A stretch of 64,000 bases of DNA, taken from the NCBI GenBank assembly GCA_036583965.1, contig JAZBQD010000030.1, forward strand, positions 112,435,889-112,499,888, read 5' to 3'. Below are positions 1 through 12,035 of this stretch, in pieces. The translations under genes and the position numbers were made by a program. This DNA comes from Prunella strophiata. Taxonomy: Eukaryota; Chordata; Aves; Passeriformes; Prunellidae. The notes beneath the pieces were generated by a model, which saw only the letters and a list, made by a program, of their open reading frames with translations, did no database searches and was not told the origin of the DNA. Position 1 is the stretch's first letter. Each line of letters begins with the position of its first letter.

Positions 1-90
1 TTGGTTGTGATTCTTCAGAATGAAAGGGAAAGAGTAGGACTGAGGCCTGTCCCAGGCAGGGTTTACACACAGTGCCAGAGGAAGGTGGCT

Positions 91-480
91 GGTGGTGAAT
101 GGTGCCACATCCAACTGGGGGAACAGTCACCAGTGGGATTCCCCTGGGTTAGCACCTCGTACTGATGATCGGATGAGGAGATCAGGGACAGCCTCAGTAA
201 AAGTCCTGGATAACCCTGATGTGGGCAGCAGTGAGCATCTCTGGAGGGCAGGCAGGCCTCTGCAGAGAGATCTGGGCATCTGCATTATGAGGCCAGCACT
301 GTGGGCAAAAGGACAAGTGCCAGGTCATGCACTCGGTCAGCTTGGCCAGCAGCAGGGAATTTGCCCATGGAAAGTGCCAGGCACTTGGCAGGGGCTGACC
401 AGGGAGCTTGCAGTGCCCATCCCGGCAGGTGTCCCCTGCAGGTGGACTGAGTGCTCGGGCTGGGTGGGAAAAGGTGGGAT
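91..480 (+). mobile_element. CR1 LINE fragments, plus strand (rearranged)
   Basis: Positions 91-215 resemble part of the CR1 reverse-transcriptase region (a GGTGCCACATCCAACTGG block followed by a CAGCCTCAGTAAAAGTC-like block). Positions 285-480 match the 3' part of the CR1 subfamily at 43.7 kb, seen there in reverse complement (shared block around GGAATTTGCCCATGGAAAG). The stretch between them is diverged, so this is either one internally deleted element or two fragments. No intact frame survives. The family is sure; the exact limits are not. Confidence 0.7.
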
Positions 481-674
481 GGGGGCACAGCTGTGGGACT
501 CCATGGGCTGGGAGGGCTTGCCAGCCCCAGGCTTCTGGGGTTATGTGATTCTGAGAGACCAGCAGAAGGTGAGTGTCTACGTGCACCAAACCCCCCAGGA
601 GCAGTGCTGCTTGCTGCCAGCAGGGGTGCAGGGGGGTGGCAGGGCAGGGTCAGGGGAGGGACAGAAGCAGCTCC

Positions 675-1320
675 AGGATTCAGCCCCTGCCCAGCTCCCT
701 CAGGGATCTCCATTCACTTCCCAGCGCTCCTCAGGATTTATCAATTACCCTTTCCCAGCTCCCTCAGGGATTCTCCATCCCTTCCCAGCTCCATCAGCCC
801 ATCCTGGGGCTCCACTCAGCCAAAAATCTATGAAGGAGCCCCAAAAATTTTAGGATATGAGGCAGAAAAACAGAGCATGTTCAGCCTTAGGGGCTATTCA
901 AGTGTGAGTAAATTGTCCAGGGCACTGGAAAGGCTGCTGTGCTCCCTGTGTGAGCCTTGTGCCACCCTGAGAGGGTGAAAACAGGCACTCTGGTTCCTGG
1001 CGCCTCATCCAGCCCCTCCATCTCCTCAGGGATTCTCCATTCCCTTCCCGCTCCCTCAGGGATTTCCCATTCCCTTCCCAGCTCCTCAGGAATTCTCCAT
1101 CCCTCCCGCCCTCAGGAATTCTCCATTCCCTTCAAAGCTCCCTCAGGATTCCATTCCCTCCAAGACTCCCTCAGGATTCTCCAATTCCTTCCCAGCTCTC
1201 AGGGATTTCATTCCTTTCCCAGGCTCCTCAGGGAATTTATCCATGCCCTTCCCAGCCCTCAGGAATTCTCCATTACCTTCCCAGCTCCTCAGGAATTCGC
1301 CATTCCTTCCAAAGCTCTGA
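675..1320. repeat. Minisatellite of ~31 bp unit inside CR1 (copy 1)
   Basis: Degenerate tandem units of about 27-31 bp built on CAGCTCCCTCAGG followed by an ATTCTCCATTCCCTTCC half. There are roughly four units at 675-815 and roughly ten at 1005-1320, with many one- or two-base deletions. The same unit is cleanly repeated at 44.05-44.31 kb. It explains the proline- and serine-rich frames here, which I do not call as genes. Confidence 0.8.
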
Positions 1321-1600
1321 TTTCCTGCCCCTGGACACGCTCCAGCCCCCTCCAGGGCTCATGCAGGACCAGGAACTGGACCCAGCCTGGACGGGGCCCT
1401 CTCAGAGGACTACAGCACAGAGGGACAATCCCTGACCTGCTATGCGATGAACCACAATTCCTCAACCAGCCCAGCTGCCAGTGGCCTCTTGCCCACCTGG
1501 GCACCCCTGGCTGTGTCCACCCCCTGTCTCCAGCACCCCCAGGGCCTTTTTCCAAGCTTCCAGCCCCTCTGCCCAGTGGAATGAACAGATGAGGATCTGG
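675..1600 (-). mobile_element. CR1 LINE fragment, minus strand, with internal minisatellite
   Basis: Reads as reverse-complement CR1. After the tandem repeats it continues with a GGACACGCTCCAGCCCC block at about 1335, an AGAGGGACAATCCCTG block at about 1419 and a TCTTGCCCACCTGGGCAC block near 1490, all in CR1 order. The copy at 43.7-44.46 kb shares the same layout. The 3' end is missing, and about 190 bp of unrelated sequence (820-1005) splits the repeat blocks. It faces the plus-strand pieces just upstream. Confidence 0.7.
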
Positions 1601-2044
1601 AGACCTTCACTCCACTGTTAAGTCATGGAATCTCCCAGGATTGTGAGGAGCTAATTGAATAGGAGGAAAAGAATAAATCTGTAAGAGATTCTTGCAAGCA
1701 AGAAGACATTTCTGCGGGGGGGTCAGCACAAACTCTGTGGCGGTTCTTTGTAGCACAGGTCAGTCCAAATACAAAAGAGAAGGTGGCTAATGGAGAGGGA
1801 GACTTTGTTCATGCTGTCATCTGGAATGGTTGAACGCAAAGCACATAAAGATGGGAGAGGATGAGAGACTTGCTTCTGTTGGCGGAATTAAATGGGGGAG
1901 GGAAAAAGCATCACCACCATAAAAAGAGACTGAGAATAAATCCTGTCACACAGAAGTTTGTTGCTGTGGTTATAACCGTGTTCCCCTTTTCAAGAAAGAA
2001 GGACTCATATGTCTAGGATCAGGTGTATGATCAGAGCTTAAAAT
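1601..2044. other. Unique intergenic sequence
   Basis: No recognisable gene, repeat or RNA. Contains ordinary AT-rich sequence with one AATAAA at about 1670 that has no supporting transcript features. Confidence 0.5.
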
Positions 2045-2298
2045 CCACAAAAAACAAAAAAAACAAAAAAAAAACCCAAAAAAAAAAACCCAAAAAAAAA
2101 ACAAAAAGAAAAAAACCCAAAAAAAACAAACCCCCCACCCCCCCACAGAAAACCCAAAAACACAAACAAAACAAAAAAAAAAAAAAAAAAAAAAAAAACA
2201 CCCAAAAACCAAAACCACAACAACAAAAACAACAAAAAACCAAAAAAAAAAACAAACAAAAGAAAAAAAACCAAAACCAAAACAAACAAAAAAAACCC
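2045..2298. repeat. A/C-only low-complexity tract
   Basis: A 254-base stretch with no T and only about three G. It consists of A runs separated by C, CC, CCC and one C-rich patch near 2131-2144, and includes an uninterrupted A run of more than 20 near 2175-2198. The lysine-rich (plus) and phenylalanine-rich (minus) frames across it are composition artefacts. Confidence 0.9.
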
Positions 2299-3034
2299 TG
2301 CAGCAATAATAGAGGAAGAGTGGGGAAGAGATAAAGGAGAACACAGAACGAGATGTGGGTAATTTGTAACTTGGTATCACTTTCAGAAAAGAGTTAGAGA
2401 ACCTGTGTCCTCCCAAAGGGGCTTTGAGCATACAATCATTAAAACCTTTAACATTGTCCTGACAACTCCTCTATTGCTTGTAAGGACTTGACAGATAAGG
2501 CAATATTCTTAACTTTAGCACTGCTGTCTTTAAAATTCCTTAAGACAAATGTAGTTGATCTTGAGATGGATGGGGGAAAAAAATTCCTGGACCTCCTAAA
2601 TGTTTATATTTTAAACACTGGAGCCAGGAATTCTTAAAAAGCATTAGAAGAGCCTTCAGCTTTTCTCCCTTTCCCAAATTTGCTGCTGGAAAACATTTAA
2701 AAATATAATATTTTTTTTGCTGCAAAACCTGCAGGGAAGGAGCTGAGTGAGACTGAGGGAGCCTCACTGGTGAGGTGGGGTCTGGCTGTGCTGCCTCCAG
2801 CAGGGCTGCTGCCATTACTGTTGGTTTTCAGCATGAGTAATGGTGTCACCATGAGCCCATAAATGCTGGGGAATTTGTAAAGTGCCTGTCACAACGTTAT
2901 CTAAAGAGCAGTGGCACTTTGGAGCCTGTTCTGGGCTGCTGAGGAGGGGAGGCTCCTCTCCTCAATCTGCCTTTGCAATGAGGCTCTGCTATAGCACACT
3001 GTGCTCCTTTACAGTGTCTCATTATCCTCATCTC
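2299..3034. other. Unique intergenic sequence
   Basis: AT-rich sequence without a recognisable gene. A poly-T run lies near 2709-2718. Confidence 0.5.
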
Positions 3035-3225
3035 AGGAGGAATTTCTGCATGGAAAGGGTTGTTAAACATTGGCAGGAGCTGCCCAGGGAGGGTTGGAGT
3101 CCCCATCCCTGGAGGTGTCCCAGGAAGGCCTGGAGGTGGCACTCTGGGCTGGGGACAAGGTGGCCCAGATTGGACTCAATAACCTTGGAGGAGTTTCCCA
3201 ACCTCAATAATTCTGTGACTGCTGT
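3035..3225 (+). mobile_element. CR1 LINE 3' fragment
   Basis: Matches the CR1 3' region in sense orientation: GCATGGAAAGGGTTGTTAAA, a GGAGCTGCCCAGGGAGG block, CCCATCCCTGGAGGTGTCCC, a GGAGGTGGCACTCTGGGCTG block, then a decayed 3' tail ending AATTCTGTGAC. It is 5' truncated, as most CR1 copies are. Confidence 0.85.
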
Positions 3226-3810
3226 GCCCATGATGTCCCTGCTTGTACAAACTCAGGAGAAAAGGCTTCATTTATCACTTCCCAGTTTTTCTTTCCCCCA
3301 GCCTGGTGAGCACATGTGGGGAGTTACCTGAGCAATTAAATGAAGGCACTCGTGTGAGCCGTGCATGTGGGATATTCTTTGAAGATATTCTGTGATCAAA
3401 GCAGAGAAAGGAAATAAAAATGAGTATGTTTGCTAAATATTGAATAAATTAAACGTGAGGGTGCTGCAATGAAAAGGTAGAACATGTGTTTGTGGGGAAA
3501 GGCTCTGTCCACTTCATATCCATGATTAAATATTCTCTGTTGTCCCCTTCACATTCCTTCCTGTTGTTCCTGGTGGGGAAACTCGAGGATGAAGGAGACT
3601 GGGACATAAGGGGTTTGTGGGCAGCTCTATGATTTATTGTGTGATTTATGGGCCAGTGTCAGATTTCTTTTGTCTGCCCCAGGAGGAGCAGAACTCAGAG
3701 GGCTGACAGGGCACAGTATTGTACAGGGATGCAGGCACCAAGTGTTCTGGGCAGGTGGCAAGAACGGTAAAGGATAAACCAATTTTTTCTGAAGTACCAG
3801 AATGGCAGTA
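3226..3810. other. Unique intergenic sequence
   Basis: Nothing recognisable beyond AT-rich single-copy sequence. Confidence 0.5.
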
Positions 3811-4030
3811 AAAGAATCATACAATGGTTTGGGTTGGAAGGGACCTTAAAAATCACCCAGTGCCACCCCTGCCATGGCAGGGACACCTTCCACTGTGCCA
3901 GGCTGCTCCCAGCCCCAGTGTCCAACCTGGCCTTGGACACTGCCAGGGGCAACCTCAGCTGCTCTGGCAATTCCATCCCAGCCCTTCCTCACCCTGCCAG
4001 GGAACAAGTTAAAAGGGAGAGGTAAAAATC
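3811..4030 (-). mobile_element. CR1 LINE 3' fragment
   Basis: Reverse-complement CR1 3' end beginning at the AGAATCATACAATGG tail and continuing with GGTTTGGGTTGGAAGGGACC, then the CCTGCCATGGCAGGGACACC and GCTCCCAGCCCCAGTGTCC blocks. It ends near the AGGGAACAAGTT block. Same subfamily as the copies at 50.8, 52.4 and 58.4 kb. Confidence 0.9.
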
Positions 4031-6114
4031 AAGATAAGTTAGGCTGGAAATTGTTAACAGTTGAACCTTTCACTACAATAACAATTAGTCTGTAACCTTT
4101 TATAATTTACTTAATGAGCTTTCTGTGGATTGGAAATTAGGCTTTCATCTCTGTCCACCAGTTATAGACTTAGCAGTAGTTTAGTTCTTAATGTTCAGTC
4201 CTCACATATTGTGAAATATACTGTGGAATAATACCACACAGCCCTCAGGTCACAGTTTCCATCTATTGTGAAGAAACTCCCTTTAGAGGTGGGAAAAGAG
4301 TTTTCCCAGGTTATAATTGGGAATGCAGCAGCACAAAACCCAGTAAACTGCAGATCAGATAGTCAGGGTCAGAAAGGGAAAAAAAAAAAAAAAACCCAGC
4401 CTGGGTCTTTTGACTCACTCCAGTGTTCCAACTGTGATAAGGTGCTAGTCTTGTTTTAACTACTACTGGGCAGCCAGCAGCTCTTCACAGGAAGAACAAT
4501 ATTATTTGACATTTCTTAAAATAGCCAATGGCAAGTTTAGAGAAAAATATGATACTTGACTGTGCATGGATATGAAGTTGTGGTCTTGCTCAAATATCAC
4601 AGTGAATCTGAGTGTGTGTGTAAGAGAAACTCAGCAGTTAATTTTCCAAAGTTGTTCCTTCTGGTTTCTTTTAATTAAATCCAAATTCACCTTCAGATGT
4701 AAAATCCTGAATTAGGCTGTCTATTAGGCCACCATAAATAAATTCAAAAAGGTTAAACTTTTGAGTACATTTTATAATCATAACAATAACTGCCTGATTG
4801 CTGTGACTCATGAAAGATGCAAAGGTGTGCTTCTGCTCCTCAGAAATGAGGTGATGATTGTGTTGATCAGATTTTCAGATGTGTAACATGCAGTGAAAGA
4901 AAAAAAACCACTTTGTTTCTTTTTTCATCAGCTACTTTCTGGATAGGAGGGGATTCCCACCTTCTAATGTGACCCCATTTGGTTTTGCTCCATCAGATTT
5001 CTGGGTATGTGACAGAGGGAAGGCCTTCAGAATTCTCCTGAACATGAATTTCTGTTGCCTCTTCTGACTAATCTGAATTTTCAGCTTTACTAATCATTTC
5101 TCTTTTAGGTTGCCCCGTTGATTTCAAACAAGTTTCTCCTAAAGGTGTGCTTGATTTCCAGGTATCTCTATTTTTTGGAGGTTTTTTTAATGCTGGAATG
5201 CTCAGACCTGGGATCCTAATCCATGAGAGATTGTGAAGGGTTTGAGAGAAGCACTGGGTGTCCAGCCAGGCTCTGCTTCCATCTCTACCACCACAGCAGT
5301 ACAGACTCAAATAAAGTTTTAAGTCATTAAGCTATAATCTTCCTAAATACAAAGTCATGTCTCCAGTGCCATCTAAAGCTCATTATCCAAAATGAATGTG
5401 ATTTTCAACCCACCTGATTTTTTATTTTTAACTAAATAAGCTTTGATTACTGGGGTTAAACTTCACAGCTCTGAGAAATCCATCAGCTGTTTTTCTCGGA
5501 AGCTGCTCAGGATGCCCTGAAATCTGGTCATTGTGGTCTCTCAAAACAATTGTGCTTTGTGCTGTGTTAATTTCCTCATACATTTGCAGAATTATGTAAG
5601 AAATATGAAGGATGAGATCTTTGTCTCTCTTAGTGTGTGTTCCCACAGTTGGCAGAAATTGTCCTATATTCTATTAATGAATTTTGTATTACCCTGTGAT
5701 GTCTGCACAAGTGCTCTTAACTCTGTTCAAGAAACTTCAAAGAATGAAAGCAACACTTCCTTATAGATTAAATTGAGTAGAGATTTATTAACACCTTTTA
5801 ATTGTAAATCCTGTATTTCTTGGAAGAAATGGATCCCTCCACTGGGTTGTGGAAGGGCAAGTTGCTCTGGAAAAGAATAGTTTGGATATGGTGTTTCTTT
5901 CTGTTTTGATTCACTCAAATGCCTGTGAGAATATTTATTCCTTCAATGACAGGTTAACACACAGGAAAACATTTAACCATAAATACATGTTGTGTCTTTG
6001 AAGCCCAAAACCTCAGTGTAATTTCAAACATTTATTGCAAAGTGGATTACAAGACACACCATCTTCTAATTTAAATTCATGTTAAATAATACCATTTTAA
6101 AAGTTGCTCTAAAT
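4031..6114. other. Unique AT-rich intergenic sequence
   Basis: About 2 kb with no gene I can support. Short frames here are AT-rich and lack family features. A run of about 16 A lies at 4379-4394. Confidence 0.5.
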
Positions 6115-6510
6115 AGGGGAACAAAGCTGTTCCTTAGGGCCTCTGGGATGGGTACAGGCTTGGAGCATCTGAAGGAGAGGCTGGGAGAGCTGGGACTGCT
6201 CATCCTGGGGAAGGGAAAGCCCAGGGGGATCTTATCCATGTGTATAAATTCCTGGTGGAGGATGACCCCAAAAGATGGAGTTCAAAATTCCTCACTGGAG
6301 CCCAGCAAAAGGACAAGAGGCAAAGGGCACAATCTGAAATAAAGGGAATTCAACTTGAACATAAAAAAAACTTTTACTGATGTGGGGAAGAACTCTGGGA
6401 ACAGGTTGCCCTGGGAGATTTTGGACTTTCCCTCCTTGGAGATGCTCAAAATCAAACTGGCTGAGCAGGAACTCCCCTGCTTCCAACAGCTTCACTTGGG
6501 GAGGGGAGGA
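6115..6510 (+). mobile_element. CR1 LINE fragment
   Basis: Sense CR1: a GGAGCATCTGAAGGAGAGGC block, CTCATCCTGGGGAAGGG, a GGGGGATCTTATCCATGTG block, a GACAAGAGGCAAAGGGCAC block, a GGGGAAGAACTCTGGGAACA block and CCTTGGAGATGCTCAAAATC. It breaks off into TGAGCAGGAACTCCCCTGC without the terminal tail repeat, so the 3' end has decayed. Confidence 0.8.
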
Positions 6511-9500
6511 GCTTTTGGGTTTTGAGTTGTGTTTTCCATGTTCTGTCCCTGTAAGCAGATTCCTGGCACACACCTGGGACTGGGGCACACTCTGCACTTT
6601 GTGTGCTTTCTTCAGACACCAGGCAGCCTTTGCTTGCATTCTAGATGACATTCCTGTGTGCTTGGTATTTTCTGGTCCAGAATTTCCAGTCCCAGAGCAG
6701 CTGCATGAAGCAGTTAAATCCCTTTTCCTTGTTACCTCCATCTATGAATAATCTCAGCCTCAAGAATGGCAACATTCAGTATTTTCCCTAATGCAACCTT
6801 CTCTTTCAATCCAGATTAGAGTCCACTCCTCCACTGCTTATTTTAAGGTGTAGCAGAGGGAAGAAAAAACCCATATAGAAAATAAGAGAGTGTTTGTTTA
6901 AGCATGTGGCACATTTTGTGCAGAGATTTTAATTCATGCAGAAGAATTCTTAAAGACCTCTTTGTTATTAAGGTAGAGCCTGAACAGTTTCCATGTCCTC
7001 AGCCTTGTTCCCTCAGCCTCTCTCCTCTCCTCAGTTACTTACTGGGAGTACAAGATCTTTTCACTGACAGAACTGGAATTTTTTCTTCCCATCTCACCTG
7101 CCAGGAGCAGCTTTAGCCCACACCATGGGGTTTTGCTTTTTTTGATGCTTTTTTTGATTTCAGCAAAATGCTCAAAATGTTTGGGGCTCTACAGTCTGCC
7201 CTGCAGGGTTTTTTTTCTATATTTGATTTTATGAAACAGAGCCCAAAGAGACTGTCTGAGTCACCAGGTTTTGCCTGATGTTGAAGAAAGACTGAGAGCC
7301 ACCTAAAAACTCCATTTCCAGCTCAGCTTCCATCCCAGAGCTGAATAAGAACTTCACTCTGATGGTTGGCAATCTCATTCCCTGGTTAAATTTACTTGTG
7401 GCCAGTTTGTGTTTGTTTTCTCTTTTGACAAGTCCATTATTTGCTTCAGGAGCTCCAATACCTCCCTAATTTACTTGTAGAAGGCACTTTTCTCCCTAGA
7501 CCTAATTTTGTTGGAGTAAACAAACCAAACTCTTCCATTTTCTTAGGTGAAAATCCTTTTTTTTTTTACCATCTTAGTGACATTCTCCACATCTGCTCAT
7601 GTTTGGATGTTCTACAGCAACATTTGCAATATCAAGATCTTAATACAAACATGGGGGCATTAATATTTAATATTCACTCTATACTGGCAGGACCTTCTGT
7701 TTGGATTTGTCTGTTTCTGAGCTGTGTCACAACGTTGGGTTTGGGGAATTTAATTTTCTTTCTTCCCTCTCATTTTCAGCTGGGAGCTGCTCCACATTCA
7801 TGCCATTTCTGTGGATATTTCTTGGATATTTGAGAGGACTGGGAAAATGTGTGACTTCTGGTTCCCCATATTGGGATCTTTTTGGAACCAAGCTGAGTTT
7901 GGAGAGACCCTTAAATTTAACATAAGAAAAGCCAAGTAGGATCAAGTTTGAAGGCAGTTTGTGAATCCTTAGCTCTTCGTAATCCTCTGCAGACATGGAT
8001 TCAGTTGGATATTTCAAAATAGCTCAGCAATTATGGGCATAATTTTTATGAACTATCTTAGCTTTTAAACACAGTCATTCAAGTGACAGAGCTCAGAACT
8101 GTTATTTTAAAAGGCCTTTTAGACATTCTTGGCCACTTTATTTGTCATGGTTGTTGTTGGAATGCTTATCCTTAGCAGTCCAGAGCTTTGGCCTTTAACT
8201 AATGCTGAAATAGTCTTCTGCCCCAAAAGATCTGCTCTGAGCTCAGCTCCTGTTGCTGCTGAAGGCTGAAATAAATCAGGTGGAGCCTAGACTGGGTGTG
8301 ACACAGGAGTGGAGAGTGCAGGAGCAATGGTGGCAAAAGAAAATCTTACCTATCCTCACTGGAAACAGAGAGGAAAATTTATCAGGGAGAAATGTAAGCA
8401 AAATAAATCAGCTTCAGCACAAGGAAAAAAAAAAAAAAGGCAGAATAAAATGCTTATAATCTCCTTGTAAATGTGAGAGAGGAGAACTTCAGACACGGAG
8501 TCACTGCTGACGTCCTGCTCTCCTGACGGGGGAATAATCCCGCTGATAAGGGATCCCTCAGCAGTTTAATGGTGCAAGCACAGCAAAGAAAAAAAATGAA
8601 CTGAAACAAGAACCAGCATGGGATAGATGTCTAACCCTGGAAAGGCTGGAAGTCTCTGAGCACTGCCAAGATTTCTGGTTAGCCAGGCTGAGATGTAGAC
8701 TCGTGTCACACGAGTGACCGCGCGGTGACCGCGCGACGGAGCGCACGGCGGGCAGATGCTGCACAGCAGCACAGCCAGTTTCCATGGATTCCTCCTCAAT
8801 CCATGGCTGTAGCAGCTCTGCAAGAATCACTCAGGGATCCCCCAGGCATCTGGAATGGCAGTTCTGGGAAGTGGGGCAGTGATGAGTTACTCAGAGTTTC
8901 TGTGACAACAACGGGGCAGAAAAATCCCTCCTGCTCCTGGCAGGGCAGGAGGAGCTTTCTGCAGTTTTGTTCCAGGTTTCATTCTCTCTCTGCAACTTGT
9001 GAGCTGATCAATCTGCAGAACAGGAGCTGGAGGTTTGCCCTCCTTGGTTTCTTGAGTGTGTTGGACATTTTGGGCAACAGAATACTCCCCCAGCAGCTGG
9101 GCTGAGGATGGGGCGTTATTCCTGAGGGCTAGAACTGAAGAACAAATAGTGATCTCTTCACTTTGTCTCTGTGTTTTTATATAAGAGATTGTAACAGACT
9201 GAATTTCATTTTTATGTTACTATCTATCAAATGATTTTATGGGAATACTCTGCAGTGGGATGGCGTTTTGCCATTTAAAATTCAGGAATACAGTAAAGGC
9301 CCCATGCAACTTCCCAGTGGAGTCATCAGCACCAGCAAGAGAAGATAATCCTGTATATGCTGTCTATGTAGGATTCATTTTCACTTTTGGACACATTAAA
9401 ATATTTATTCACAGCTCAGCCTCATGAATTTGAACAATGTAACTTAAAGAAATTAGAAAACACCATCTTTTTATGCAAATTGTGATAGACTGGCTTTTAA

Positions 9501-9861
9501 TTTCTGTTTTCTTAAAATATCATCCTAGCAGTATGTGTGTAAAATACTGAAAATGGAATTAGGAAATTAGAAATGAAAAGGAAATTTTCTGGTTTTGGCA
9601 GGTACATATTACCTGAGGAGCTGTCAGTTGGATAAATGTGTTCTGTGTATCATGAAACTGAAGCACAATGCAGTAAATTATACTCAGATGTGATAAAAGA
9701 TAAATGATGTTATCAACACCTTTGTAAAGTGTCTTAAAGACTCAGTTAAAAGAAAAAAATAAAAAAATATCAGTGAACAAAAGACTATAAAGAATAAGGA
9801 AGGAAAATACTTAATCCCAAACAATACTTGTCTGAGGAGGAGAAATATAAATGAAGTGATA
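6511..9861. other. Unique intergenic sequence with one CpG cluster
   Basis: About 3.3 kb of AT-rich single-copy sequence. No frame here shows a domain I recognise. The only compositional outlier is the CpG cluster at 8712-8752, listed separately. Confidence 0.5.
8712..8752. repeat. Isolated CpG cluster with an 11 bp tandem duplication
   Basis: Two perfect adjacent copies of GTGACCGCGCG (8714-8724 and 8725-8735), followed by further CpG dinucleotides to about 8752. The flanks are AT-rich. The opening GTGACCG also begins the 16 bp unit at 33.3 kb, which may be coincidence. Confidence 0.75.
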
Positions 9862-10020
9862 ATCATGGAATCAGAGAATTGTTTGGGTTGGAAAGGACCT
9901 TAAAGATCATCTCATTTCACCCTCTACCATGGGGAGGGAATCTTCCTCTAGACCAGGTTTCTCAAAGCCCCATCCAACCTGGCCTTGAACATTTCCAGGG
10001 ATGGGGAGTTTCCCAGCTTG
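9862..10020 (-). mobile_element. CR1 LINE 3' fragment
   Basis: Reverse-complement CR1 3' end: tail ATCATGGAATCAGAGAAT, TTTGGGTTGGAAAGGACCTT, a GACCAGGTTTCTCAAAGCCC block, CAACCTGGCCTTGAACATTT and CCAGGGATGGGGA. It stops in unique sequence. Confidence 0.9.
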
Positions 10021-10910
10021 GTGGGAAAATGTCACAATTTAAAAACATGACCCAATTTGAAAATATTACCCAATTTCACAAACGAGTTTCTGGCTGCTGG
10101 TCTGTCTCACATTTTGGGGACATGCACCCAGATAAATCTGCATGACTTCTGATCAATAAAGCCAGAGAAAGTGGACATGTCTGACAGGGCAAGCTGGAAG
10201 TTTCAGCAGTTCTTGCCATCACTGAGCCCATGAACATTTTTGTAAAATTACTGAATTTGGTCAAGACATGATGAAAGCTTTTCCCACCATCCTGTTGCAA
10301 GTCCATGGATTGTCCCTGTGCAGGGGACACAGCAGATGTGTGGTGTTTGGTGTGTGAGACAGGCCAGTGCCATACCAGGGACTCAGCAAAGCCCCTGGAA
10401 TGGTGCTAAAGCTGCATCTGGCCCTTTACTAGCCCAGGGAACTAAAAAAAATGGCAAAAATTCTTCAAGGAATTTCAGCTTTTAAAGGCTGATTTCTACT
10501 TGGTTTGCTTTTAAAACTCCTACTCCAACTCTTCCCTATCTTGAGGATGTGTGGGAAGGATCTTTCCAAGCCAACAACATCCCCCCTGTTACAAAAACAC
10601 CCAACAAAGCCCAAGCAGCTTTGCTGTGGATGACTTCCCATCCTGTTCTGTGAGCCTCCCACTCATCAGAGCCCTCTGGTACCTGCTGAAATCCATCCCT
10701 GGTGACTCCAAAATGTGCTTTAAGGAGCAAGGGACCAGCCCTGCCTGCACTTTTGGGATGCTCAGACACATCCACAAGGCCAGGGGGAGAGGACAGTGGG
10801 AGGGACAGAGGTTTCCTGCTGGGGGACTCACCTCACCCTTGGTTTTGTTCCAAAACCCCACCAACACTCAGAGCAGAAGGAGGAGGTGGAGGCTGCCCTG
10901 GCAGGTGCTG
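10021..10910. other. Unique intergenic sequence
   Basis: Nothing recognisable apart from a short imprecise repetition of CAATTT/CCCAATTT words at 10030-10080. Confidence 0.45.
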
Positions 10911-11060
10911 GTTCACAGAATTCACAGAATCACTGGGTTGGAAGAGACCTCCAAGATCATCGAGTCCAACACAACCCCAACACCTCAACTGAACCCTGGC
11001 ACCCAGTGCCACATCCAGGCTTTTTTTAACCCAATCTTTTTTCCTCATGGATGGAGAGGC
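10911..11060 (-). mobile_element. CR1 LINE 3' fragment (TTCACAGAA-tail subfamily)
   Basis: Tail of TTCACAGAATTCACAGAATC, then CACTGGGTTGGAAGAGACC, ATCATCGAGTCCAACAC, CCCTGGCACCCAGTGCCACA and TCCAGGCTTTTTTTAAC. It shares this distinct tail and body with the copies at 24.5 and 29.5 kb and is the shortest of the three. Confidence 0.9.
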
Positions 11061-12035
11061 AGCCTGCAGCCCTGGAGTCACTGCAGATCCAAGCTGGGAG
11101 ATGTGTCACACTCCAATCTGTGCAGGATTGGCACAGGAGCCGTGGCACCCATCAGCTTTTCCACCACCCCTCAGATCCTTGGCTGTCACACAAATCCCCT
11201 TTTAAATCCAGCCTGTGATTGACTCCTACGTGGTTTTTTCCCCCTCTTGGAGCAGCCAAGCAGCATCCTGCTTAGCTGAAAGTTATTCAGCTCCCTCCAC
11301 AGTGTGAGGGAAGCTCGTGGCCTTTCTTGCTGGTGGTGGCCAAATATGTGTGTAATGTGCTCAGTCTCCTCCAGCCCACACAGAGAGAGACCCTGCTCCT
11401 CTCCTGAACTTGGGTGTAACATCTTCCCTCCACCATGGGCCAGGCCAGCTCCAGACTAATATTTTCTGTTCACTTAATTACCCCAGGACAAGTGCTGTAC
11501 CCCTGTGGAAATCTGCCACTTGAAAAACTGCCTAGAAACATATCCTGCAGTAAATGTTTCTCTGTGGGATGGAGCGTGCACGCGGCCTGTGCTGCGCTGA
11601 GGGTTTCCCAAAAAACAAATGAAGCCTCTTGGCAAGGCCTCGCTGCTTTTTTAACAATTTATCAGCTTGTGTGTTATTTACTGAGGGCAGGAGTTACTCC
11701 AGAGCTCCCATTTAAACTGAAAGCTCCAACAGCCTGCAAGGATGAGGGGCCATAAAGGTGAAAAGAGGAGGATGAGGTAAAGCAAAGAGTTTTGTTCCTG
11801 AGGGGAATAATGTTCCAGGGGTTAGGATATGTTGCTTGGACTGTGAAAATTGGGGTCAGCTCCTCCTTTTGCCTCAGCCTTCATGAACTCTGTGGGTTCC
11901 TCATTGCTGGAGCATGACCACCCCTGTGCCAGGGGAGCTGGTGCACTGACCACAAGGAATGAGTGAATTTTGGAGCAAAGGCAATGTGAGACCATCCCAG
12001 GCTGTCACCACTGAGCAGAAGGTCATACCACTGCT
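11061..12035. other. Unique intergenic sequence
   Basis: No gene recognised. The part at 11560-11760 mixes GC-rich and AT-rich words and looks like ordinary single-copy sequence. Its short frame has no identifiable domain. Confidence 0.45.

Noticed and set aside
1970..2431. Phenylalanine-rich 153-codon frame (possible membrane protein)
   Set aside because: It is the antisense of an A/C-only low-complexity tract.
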